A DNA stretch of 64,000 nucleotides from Thereva unica (lineage: Eukaryota > Arthropoda > Insecta > Diptera > Therevidae), in assembly GCA_949987705.1 (NCBI GenBank), contig OX465285.1, positions 2,666,001 through 2,730,000 on the forward strand. Reading direction: 5' to 3'. Position 1 is the stretch's first letter. Each line of letters starts with the position of its first letter. The notes beneath the pieces are model-generated. The model did no database searches, had not been told where the DNA came from, and was given only the letters and a program-made list of their open reading frames with translations. The translations under genes were made by a program, and so were the position numbers. This document shows, piece after piece, positions 56,055 to 64,000 of the stretch.

Positions 56055-59000
56055 GTTTGTATAAAATAATTTAATATTGTTTATTTTATTGTTAAATAAG
56101 TGTACTTAGTCTTAGATTAGTGTTGGTAGAAGTGGTTGCTATAGATAAGTAAAATTAAAGTGCGTAAGTATCAACAGATGACGTCAATTGAAACCCATCG
56201 GCTTTGGGATGCCAATAGATTCCTAGCGCTTTTTAGACGGTATCTTCTGAAAATGTCATTTGTTTGCGAAGTTCGTCAGATCTTTTTCCCGCATTTTCGG
56301 ACACACAAAGTGCGCCAACATCCAACGGTAGTGTGCGCCATCTGCGGGTTTTCCATCTTTGAATAAAAATGGTTCCGATGGTGGTTTTTGAACACACTCT
56401 GGCCCAACAAACAGTGACTTTCTCGTCGTACAGTGCTGTTTCGGGAATAATGGGTTCTCTGTTCCCCAAATTCGACAGTTTTTTAATTGTCTCCGCAAGA
56501 GAATGTAAAATAAACTTCCGGTGTGCAATGCTCATAGCTAAAATGGTATTCAATGACGTTTCAGAATCGTGTACATTTGTCGAAATCGGGTAGAAAATGT
56601 CAGAGTTGTTCAATGTTGAAATACCGAAGGTCTAGATGACGCATTCGTACGTTATGAATATTTTTGCTACCATGTACTTTGTACCGCGCAGTCAGCGAAA
56701 AAATTAGAGGGGGGATCATTGCCTAAGATCCATCAGTGTTGCGACGATTTATGGTTTGGTAAATTTCTTTACATCTTTGATCATTTGTAGAGCTTTTCTC
56801 TGGTGGCGAAACTTCTTCAACCTCTTAAAATTTCTTTAGCTTGTCCTTTACATATAGAACAAGTGATGTTATATGACCTTTCCTTAGTAGTTCTGACAGT
56901 GGCCAAATAAGCTTGGATTGATGAGATCCAACCAAATATGGCATATTGTCATACCGGTGTACTCGGTGGACCCTTTCTTACAGCATCACATAATATAAAT
57001 GTCAGCCGATTGCGAGTTATTAAACTCCCAGCAGTGACGCATCAGCATCAGTGCTGTATAAGTCTTTATGCTTTAAATAATCACAGTTCAGTCACCCGGC
57101 ATGGTACGCTTGAGTAAAATATAGACTCGCCCGTTCTTAACCTGAAACAGGCCATCACAGCGTAAAATGCCTGCATGGCATCGAAATAAACCTCTGAGTA
57201 AAAATTCGACTTTTCCAAATACAGGCCGCTGTAAGCACGTATTAATAAATAAGAGGCCTGGAATAGTCCAAAAGAAGCAGGGCGCGATCATACGTTTTTA
57301 GACCAAAAAAGAGCAACATTGGAGTTTTATGGAATTGTATAGGGAGAAGACAGGGGGCATTTATCTTAGTGGCCATAAAGGGTTCCAATAGCTTACTCAA
57401 TAGACCAGTTCTCGTTCGATTCCGTAGGTCAAGCAGCGTTGATCGCGATTAGTACTTAGTTAGGGGACCACTTGGTAAAATGAGACTCGTGTTTGGAATG
57501 GTCGATTACGAATCCATTTATATCTGTTACAGAATCTTGCCTACATCTGGCGAGCTCATTTTTATATTTTCATGTATGTAGCGAAAGCGTGCACACCCAT
57601 ACGGTAGGCGCGTTTGTTCACTACGATGAGTGCCTGTTGTGGGAGCATATATGCTTTTGAAAAAATTAGCCAACTAGGGTATTTCTATTTTGGGCCATCG
57701 TCCCTCCTAAGGCAGGCTCATGTATCTGCCCCTGACTGATGGGAAGCAAATCTATCAAGGTTTCTAAAGTAAAAGTTGATATCGGAATTCTAGAAGGGGC
57801 AAACGTTGAAATATTCGTTAAATTAGTAGCTATGCTTGCTATAGTTGCTTCCTTTGACCCAAGACCTGTGGCTGTGACTGCGATAGAAGTGGATTGGGTT
57901 TCTAAGTCCAGTTGCGATACAATGGAAGAAGTACTAAATGTTGTTTTGGATTTAGGGTAAATTAATGCAGGTGCCTTAACAGTTCTATTAGGACCCTCAG
58001 TTCCTACTTCGGCTGTGACCAATTAAACTGCATGGTTCTCGTTGATGAAAAGAGAAGCGACCGTAGTAACGCTGTTTTCATTTTCAGATCTCTGTTTGAA
58101 GTTAAACTTGGTCTGTTACACGCCAGCGCTTGTTTCTAGCTTGATTACTGTCGGAAGATGCAGTAAGGCACGCTTTCGCACGAATTTGGAATCTAAATTT
58201 GCTGGGGCTTATTTGGATTGAGTGAGTCGCCTAAGCAATTGAGGCAGTAATCTTGGATTTATCCATTTGCAAACGGTCTTGCATATCAGAAGCGAGTTTT
58301 GTGTCATTAAGGGGACCCCCGTTCACGCACAATATTTCCAGGTTTTATTCGGTGAAACGAAATAATCTGCCGTAGTCGTAATCGTGGTGATTCATTGTCT
58401 ATTTTGGGCTCCAGAGATTAGTATGTTTTACCAGAGTCCGATCGTTCCGGTTTCAATGCTTTTGATATGGAACCCGAACGGAACTAACTAACGGAATCAG
58501 ACTAATCCACAGCCGGCTCTACACGATGCTACGAGCACCCTCCAACGTTGGCTCTTGATAGTAGGACGTATCGTGTGGCCCAGGCTGCAAACTTCGATTG
58601 ACCATAGCATTGTGTAGAGCCGGCTTGGTCCTACGTTACTTTATCATTCTGATAACCGTCTGACTGTACAAGAATATGAAAATCCTCTTGTTAGTTACTA
58701 ACGTTCTTAAATTGGGTGCATGCCAGTTTAGCATACACCTCTGCTTAAAAGGTGGTAAGTAAAGTGCTCCAAATGAAGGATCTACTAAATCTGGAGCCTT
58801 CGTGTTATATATCGTCTCCATATGAGTGCTTCTAGCCATCAACTAGGAGATATAGGCTTTTGTGTCGCGAACAACTATGCCTAAGATTTTACACCGATCC
58901 GTTCTTTACACAGGCATGAGCTCCAATCTATTGCAATCTATGCCACTTTCGTTTCAGATTCATGTAAGTCAAAAGAGAAACGCTTCTCAGTATTTAGTGA

Positions 59001-60841
59001 AGAGACAGAAAGTATCTTCCTTCTACAAATTGAATTTATTGACGACGTAACGGCTCTGTGGGCCAGTGATATCAAAATTGATTTTTTTTGCATACTTTTA
59101 AGGTCAATTAAAAAAAAAATTTTTTATATATGTATATTTAATTTTGCATACTTTTAGGATCTATAATTTGTTTATTTATATTTTCACAGAATTTGAACTT
59201 GGTATGGGAAAATTCTCAGTACTAGTCGTAAAAATGATCATTTTTATAATAAATTTATGAACAATTCAAAATTCTTCAGAAATTCCAGTCCATCTCATTT
59301 TATGGTTGGCTAGCAAAAGTATGTAATCAAAATGGTTTAAAAATTGATCCTTGTGTGCTGAAGGTAGGAATCGAATATTCCAAGAATTTTTTTGCAGCAA
59401 AGTATTATTTGAAGCTTTCAATTGTTTGTTTCTGGAATTTTCCCGGAATAAAGGCTAACAACCGAATATTGAACAATTATCATTTCTTAGTAACCGAAAA
59501 TGAAATGAACTATGGTGCTGGTGCTGTTTCTGGGAAATTTCAAGATGATGGAGGTTAGGATTTTGTTCGGGCTTGTGTTTGAATTTTGTTTTTCCAAAGA
59601 ATTTCGGTAAGTAAAATTTCAATAGATACACAGAAAATCTTGTTAAAACTGTGATTTTATTATCTGAGAAAATTAATTTTGGTGAATATTAATATGCGAG
59701 AATATTTCTGTGATCATGGTTTTTCTATATTAAATCTTAAAAAATTTAATCCTTATCGCCTTAATATAACCGAGAAGAAGTCCTGGTGCTTATATTAAGT
59801 AAGCTCTGTGGAATTAGTGATGATGTATCTAATAAGACCCACATACTTAAGCCAAAATCCCAGGTTACAATTACAATTCTTATAAAGTTCAGGCGTTCTT
59901 GCTGAGAAAACACAAATCCCAGTCAGCGGATTCGAAAAAGTGAATAAGCTCCGTCCAGTTTTCCGGCCATTGTTTAGTTGTTGTGATGAATGGAGAAGAA
60001 AATTTATTTGGGAAATTAGCACTGGACCATTGATTTAGGCAGTGGTTCGAGGGGTGAGGCAGCACCGATAGTGTATCGGGTTAGATGGGGCGACGACTAT
60101 TTCGGCTTGATTCAATTTTCACACCAAAAGAGTCCAACACATTTCACAAAATAAACCAAAATTTTTACTTTCAGAAAACACACCGCAAAAAGTAGCAGAT
60201 ATAAAAAGCATGTCCTCAGTCTCCTTGAATATTTCATTCGTCGTGTGTTTTTTTGGGAGCTTAACCAGTTGCTTCTACACCCTTCGACCAATAGTTGGAA
60301 ACATTATTGAACATGCAACTGGGCAAAATGTAACAAAGGTTCTGCCGTTTAGAGTGGCGTAAGTTAACTTCTATTTTCTTCAATTCTCACTAAACTCAAT
60401 CCAATTTTAGACACGCTGAAATCTACACGGAGAACAACTACATCTTTGCGGCAACATTCATAATTCTATCCTATTCAGGTGTTGTTACAGTTTGTGGATT
60501 TGGTGGTGTTGATGGTTCACTTATGGGATTTTGCTTGCATACAGCTTCACTTTTTCGTGCGTTACAAATTGATATCACTGTTCTTCTATCGGATATAAAA
60601 AGTACTTAAATATTAAATGTTTTGTAATTAATTTTTATATTTTAAACTTTTATTTTCAGATGAAGTAGCGACTGAGGAGCAAAACAGTATTTTTGTTAAG
60701 AGACTGCAGAAGATTGTTGTGAAGCATATTGAGGTTATAAAGCTTTGTGAGGAGTTTGTTTCATTGTTTACGGTCATAATTTTGGCGCATTTTTTATCAG
60801 CATCGCTTGTGCTTTGTATGAGTTCGATTAATTTGATTTTG
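55721..60841 (+). CDS. Insect odorant receptor (7tm_6), 5' four exons
   Basis: Membrane odorant receptor of the insect 7tm_6 family, which pairs with the co-receptor Orco to form an odour-gated cation channel in sensory neuron dendrites. Coding exons are 55721-56054, 60175-60358, 60411-60601 and 60660-60841 (891 nt, 297 codons). Phases agree at every junction (1, 2, 1, 0) and all introns are GT-AG. The N-terminus has the family-style FKIPRIALGFLGFWP stretch. Hydrophobic segments lie near residues 37-60, 70-95, 122-148, 180-220 and 265-297, and PFRVAHAEIY follows the third, as in many ORs. Family length is usually about 370-420 residues, so TM6-TM7 are missing. They must lie in an exon beyond 64000, or the gene is 3' truncated. 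I see no stop or frameshift in the four exons. The frame is open upstream to 55553, but the ATG at 55721 gives the usual short cytoplasmic N-terminus. Which OR subfamily it belongs to cannot be told from here. Confidence 0.9.
56250..56640 (-). pseudogene. Mariner-type transposase fragment in OR intron 1
   Basis: Two overlapping minus-strand frames together read like the central part of a mariner-superfamily DDE transposase. The signs are NCRIWGTENP, then a KVTV/KSLF-VG segment where active copies read KVTVWC, then the IIGP-FF-like turn TIGTIFI, then a downstream ERY-like Y-R-W-ML stretch. The frame must switch between them, so the copy is broken. Neither terminal repeats nor the DNA-binding N-terminus were seen. 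It sits inside intron 1 of the receptor gene, antisense to it. Confidence 0.7.
57110..57500 (+). repeat. 5S-rRNA-derived retroposon copy in OR intron 1
   Basis: The 3' third (about 57371-57500) closely follows insect 5S rRNA in the sense direction: GACCAGTTCTCGTTCGATTC, AAGCAGCGTTGATCGCG, TTAGTACTTAG and GGGGACCACTTGG align in order with the 5S internal promoter and C-box. The upstream 260 bp (from the GAGTAAAA...ACTCGCCCG motif) is not 5S, but it is shared with 29221-29410 and in part with 9205-9360. It is therefore a repeat family that includes a 5S segment, not a functional 5S gene; several stem positions are mutated. Confidence 0.7.
57666..58022 (-). other. Ser/Thr-rich open frame, unidentified, in OR intron 1
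   Basis: 118 codons, rich in Thr, Ser, Ile and Ala, with no recognisable motif. It is antisense to the receptor and probably chance or a repeat-derived frame; it could be a gag or ORF1 remnant. Confidence 0.2.
58511..58625. repeat. Small palindromic MITE in OR intron 1
   Basis: Inverted arms AGCCGGCTCTACACGATGCT (58511-58530) and AGCATTGTGTAGAGCCGGCT (58606-58625) match at 19 of 20 positions across a 75-bp centre. There is no coding capacity and no obvious target-site duplication. Confidence 0.65.
58630..60174. other. Rest of OR intron 1
   Basis: AT-rich intronic sequence with no exon-like frame joining the OR phases. The polypyrimidine tract TTTTTACTTTCAG ends it at 60174. Confidence 0.5.
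60175..60358 (+). CDS. OR exon 2 (TM3)
   Basis: The acceptor is a pyrimidine-rich tract ending TTTCAG at 60174 and the donor is a consensus GTAAGT at 60359. The first two bases complete the GAA codon begun in exon 1. It encodes an aqueous loop, TM3 (residues around 122-148) and the loop containing VLPFRVA, a position where receptors of this family commonly have LPF. Confidence 0.9.
60411..60601 (+). CDS. OR exon 3 (TM4 region)
   Basis: Follows a 52-bp intron (60359-60410) with acceptor CAATTTTAG. It encodes the extracellular loop AEIYTENN and a long hydrophobic TM4 region ending LFRALQIDI, the recognisable OR intracellular segment where an F-R-x-L-Q/Q-x-D pattern is common. The donor is GTACTT at 60602, and read-through would hit a stop immediately after two codons. 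Confidence 0.9.
60660..60841 (+). CDS. OR exon 4 (intracellular loop 2 and TM5)
   Basis: Follows a 58-bp intron (60602-60659) with acceptor TTATTTTCAG. It encodes the amphipathic loop RLQKIVVKHIEVIKLCEEF, followed by the TM5 stretch that ends in SSINLIL. The donor is a strong GTGAGT at 60842, phase 0. In the family this boundary precedes the exon(s) carrying TM6-TM7. No such exon is visible between 60842 and 64000 on this strand. Confidence 0.9.
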
Positions 60842-61189
60842 GTGAGTGCAGTACAGGGTGCAGAGTAAGTTATGTTCCTATTCAGCTTTGCTGAATTACA
60901 ATTTGGCATGCGTGTGTTGATATATGTCGTAGCCCAACTTCCATTTAACGTTCCCGAGTTTTTTAGCACATGGGGAATACTATTCAGCGGTGCTGAATTT
61001 ACCATGCTTGGTATTTGATGAGTTTCTTCCCAGCACAACATTCAACTCCTGTGGTAGTATTGCCATTTGAATGTTAAGAAATGGATCACGGGTTAGGTTT
61101 CAGCACGCGATTCACCTCCAATACTACAGCGAAAGACTATGTTGGTCGAACAGGAGATGGCTTCTTTGCTTATTATGTTGACAGTTCGG

Positions 61190-62598
61190 AAGGGCATAAG
61201 AGAGCATAACTCCCGAACCCCTTGGAAATTCTTGACAAACTCAACAGTTCTGAACTCGTGGGAGCGAGGCCTTTCCAACGATGCCCCATTCATCCCCATC
61301 AGAGAACTTTCGAAAAATCGGCCAAAAATTTCCCAAGGGGTGTACCCCTTTGAAAATTTCCCGTTTTGCACAATTTCTGGAGCGGCCCTTTTTTGGATGG
61401 GAAATTGTTAGGGACCTTCCAGGGAGTCTGTGAATTCAATCCCACCCCGGGCTGACCAGTATTTCCCGAGATAATGGGCATTTCACAGCCCTTCTTTGGG
61501 AATTCACAACTACTACTTGGAATTTCTTAACAAACTCAACTGTTCTGAACTCGTGGGAGCGAGCCCTTTCTAACGATGCCCCATTCATCCCCATCAGAGC
61601 ACTTTCGAAAAATCGGTCAAAGATTTCCCAAGGGGTACCCCTTTGAAAATTACCCGTTTTGGGCAATTTCTGGAGCGGCCCTTTTTTGGGTGGGAAATTG
61701 TTAGGGACCTTCCAGGGAGTTTGTGAATTCAATCCCACCCCGGGCTGACCTGTATTTCCCGAGATAATGGGCATTTCACAGCCCTCCTTTGGGAATTCAC
61801 AAAAGAGGGCGTAACTCCCGAACCCCTTGGAATTTCTTGACAAACTCAACTGTTCTGAACTCGTGGGAGCGAGCCCTTTCCAACGATGCCCCTTTCATCC
61901 CCATCAGAGCACTTTCGAAAATCGGTCAAAAATTTCCCAAGGGGTACCCCTTTGAAAATTTCCGGTTTTGGGCAATTTCTGGAGCGGCTCTTTTTTGGAT
62001 GGGAAATTGTTAGGGACCTTACAGGGAGTCTGTGAATTTAATCCCACCCCGGGCTGACCAGTATTTCCCGAGATAATGGGCATTTCACAGCCCTCCTTTG
62101 GGAATTCACAAAAGAGGTCATAACTCCCGAACCACTTGGAATTTCTTGACAAACTCAACTGTTCTGAACTCGTGGGAGCGAGCCCTTTCCAACGATGCCC
62201 CATTCATCCCCATCAGAGCACTTTCGAAAAATCGGTCAAAAATTTCCCAAGGGGTACCCTTTGAAAATTTCCCGTTTTGGGCAATTTCTGGAGCGGCCCT
62301 TTTTTGGATGGGAAATTGTTAGGGACCTTCCAGGGAGTCTGTGAATTCAAACGATGCCCCATTCATCCCCATCAGAGCACTTTCGAAAAATCGGTCAAAA
62401 ATTTCCCAAGGGGTACCCTTTGAAAATTTCCCGTTTTGGGCAATTTCTGGAGCGGCCCTTTTTTGGGTGGGAAATTGTTAGGGACCTTCCAGGGAGTTTG
62501 TGAATTCAATCCCACCCCGGGCTGACCTGTATTTCCCGAGATAATGGGCATTTCACAGCCCTCCTTTGGGAATTCATAAAAAAGAGCACAACTCCCGA
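61190..62598. repeat. Satellite array, ~305-bp unit, about 4.7 copies
   Basis: Units start at AACTCCCGAAC (61208, 61813, 62122; a diverged start near 61511; a terminal partial at 62588). They share GTTCTGAACTCGTGGGAGCG, the CCCATTCATCCCCATCAGAG block, TTTCCCAAGGGGTA, GGAGCGGC-CTTTTTTGG and CCCACCCCGGGCTGACC. The fourth unit is cut short at GTGAATTCAAACGATGCCCC near 62341, where a deletion joins it to the middle of a fifth unit. Open frames on both strands in the array repeat with the unit and are not genes. The array lies in the intron after OR exon 4. Confidence 0.92.
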
Positions 62599-62599
62599 T

Positions 62600-63780
62600 C
62601 CCGATCTGGGGTATCTGAGCATATGACCAATGAGGAAGGGAGTTAACGAAAAAATTATGTCTCCCAGGCCCGTCTTCTGATTCGATAAATCTATGGTAAA
62701 TATAAGGGTGGTTTGCAATACGGTTGATTGACAGACACCAATTGCAGCTGTTTTTGGAGCGAGTTTCTGTATGTCTAGGGTGAAATTCGTGGTCTTCTCC
62801 AGGCCGTTCCTACTCTCCGCGACAATATCGAAGCATTTGGAGGCAACCTATTGTCAGGAGACTCGTACGACTTTTAAAATACTCATTCCACATGGCTGAC
62901 CTTATCGAAACCGTCGATTCAATTGTTATACCCACTGGATACGTTAAATTAGCTGTAGAGCTGCGTCCAGTGCGATCGAAGGCCCTTCCGTCCTCCGAAC
63001 TCCAATCATACAACTGTCAAGCCCGTTGAACTGAAGTAAAGTCAAAGGTAGGATTTACCCTTTTATCCAAGATCTTAGCTTGTCTTGATCCGAGCTGTAG
63101 AAAAAGATGTTGTACTGCCTGTAAGCCTTTTTATGTCCCAGGGCTCTTGTTTTAAGATGACATCCACGATTTCCTCCTTTAAGAAAACCTCAGGGTTGTC
63201 TGTGGCTGTATTTAAGTGATGGAGGTTGATCTGCATAATCTCAAGCATCTGGAGGTGCTCCCTGGGTGCGGTCCTTGGCACCCTCCAAACTCAAACCCTC
63301 CAATAGCTCGTCCAGATTGGAAGACTCCACCTCTGAGTAGGGGCTTTTGAAAATTTCTAGTTTAGCATATCTCGAACGATTCCTCGTTGATAAGGAGAAA
63401 GAATGAAATGCTTTTTTCAGTGCTACCTCTGCTTTGATAATCTGTCATCAACCGCAGAATTTTGAGCCTGGAATAAGCGGGTGTCCAGCTTTCCTTTAGG
63501 CAGACACATGTGGGCCTTGGATTTTGTCAGGATATCCGCAGCTGGGATTACCTTGAGACTCTTGGTTTCGCAGTGGACACAGATTTTACTAACACATTCG
63601 CCTGGAAATGAGATCTTTTCTTCACAGTTGATTACCCCAAAAACCTTGCCTGAGAGAATGTCGTCCAACACCATCTCCAATAGTTTGGCTTCCACTTCCA
63701 CCCACATTTTGGGGCTTATGCATCCCGTCAAGTCCCCTAGTCCAACAAAGCTTCTTGCAGGCGATCTCTGATCACCTCGC
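62600..63780 (-). pseudogene. LINE copy: ORF1 tail and endonuclease start (antisense in OR intron)
   Basis: On the minus strand, 63731-63423 has a frame (VEAKLLEMVLDDILSG...) resembling the C-terminal domain of insect LINE ORF1 proteins. 63281-63075 follows with the start of an apurinic-like endonuclease (MQINLHH, then an IL-QEPW motif near 63160). A further endonuclease-like piece lies at 63013-62810. Several frame breaks separate them. INLHH...QEPW suggests the R1/LOA/Jockey group. It is 5'-to-3' leftwards and stops next to the satellite. Confidence 0.65.
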
Positions 63781-64000
63781 TCAGCTCGATTTTGTCGTTA
63801 TTAGAGGTTCTGCCCTTCCAACAACTCCGTAGGATTGTCTTAATTTTGTGCCATCCGTTTGTACTACTCCTCAACCATCGCCTGGAACTTCATTTTGCCT
63901 TTCCAGACACGCTCATGCATAGTATCAGTCTTCTCATTCTTAAAAATCTTGCAAAGAATGAAAAAAGTTCTCCAATACTGGGTTTGTATGCTTATGGGGA

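Noticed and set aside
57371..57500. Functional 5S rRNA gene
   Set aside because: Too many changes in stems and no T-run terminator at the expected end. Also embedded in a dispersed repeat.
61139..62322. Several 70-137 codon frames on both strands
   Set aside because: They recur with the 305-bp satellite unit.
61190..62598. Could the array be a CRISPR or multi-exon duplication?
   Set aside because: Units of ~305 bp with no short-repeat/spacer alternation and no consistent open frame or splice sites.

Overview
The window looks like insect nuclear DNA, most likely from a fly (Diptera): AT-rich, with very few long open frames and dense with decayed transposable elements. I did not identify the species. 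The call rests on an insect-specific odorant receptor gene with two short introns (52 and 58 bp), and on LINE, Ty3/Gypsy, BEL/Pao and mariner relics of the kinds common in insect genomes. It is not a bacterial or viral window: there are no operons, CRISPR arrays or phage genes.

The only gene I can support as intact is a seven-transmembrane odorant receptor (7tm_6 family) on the + strand. Four coding exons run from 55721 to 60841, with matching splice phases and GT-AG sites throughout. They give 297 codons and five of the expected seven membrane segments. The C-terminal exon(s) are not in the window, so the last intron must run past base 64000 or the gene is truncated. Intron 1 (4.1 kb) contains a mariner transposase fragment, a 5S-rRNA-derived retroposon and a small palindromic MITE. 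The intron after exon 4 contains a satellite of about 305 bp units (61190-62598) and a LINE copy on the opposite strand.

The remaining ~55 kb is a repeat graveyard by region. 1-250: two small hAT-like MITEs. 525-1150: a possible LINE ORF1 relic. 1897-6400: a hAT MITE family, LINE RT fragments, a 49-bp perfect inverted repeat, and two inverted copies of one composite block. 10.6-12.4 kb: a scrambled Ty3/Gypsy pol with a LINE 3' end inserted in it. 14.4-15.7 kb: two adjacent MITEs and a Jockey-type RT. 16-17.5 kb: Gypsy RT, an RTE C-terminus and a LINE ORF1. 19.9-20.9 kb: a palindromic repeat beside an unidentified cysteine-rich ORF. 22-25.5 kb: further LINE and MITE copies. 27.7-29.5 kb: an RTE element split by a TIR element, next to a 5S-derived repeat. 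31-36.6 kb: LINE RNase H, RT and ORF1 pieces. 36.9 and 40.0 kb: tRNA-derived SINE copies. 38.4-40.3 kb: an 870-bp TIR element and a small hAT MITE with an exact 8-bp target duplication. 42 kb: a long LINE RT relic. 50 kb: a piggyBac-like MITE with TTAA ends. 52.5 kb: a complete hAT MITE. 54.6 kb: a BEL/Pao integrase relic.

Long stretches between these (notably 17.7-19.9, 43-50 and 50.5-52.5 kb) show only AT-rich non-coding sequence. A few pieces of balanced composition with homeodomain-like sites could be regulatory. I saw no convincing new defence or enzymatic system. The most informative unusual items are the 5S-derived repeat, the nested and paired transposon structures, the satellite inside a receptor gene intron, and the cysteine-rich ORF.
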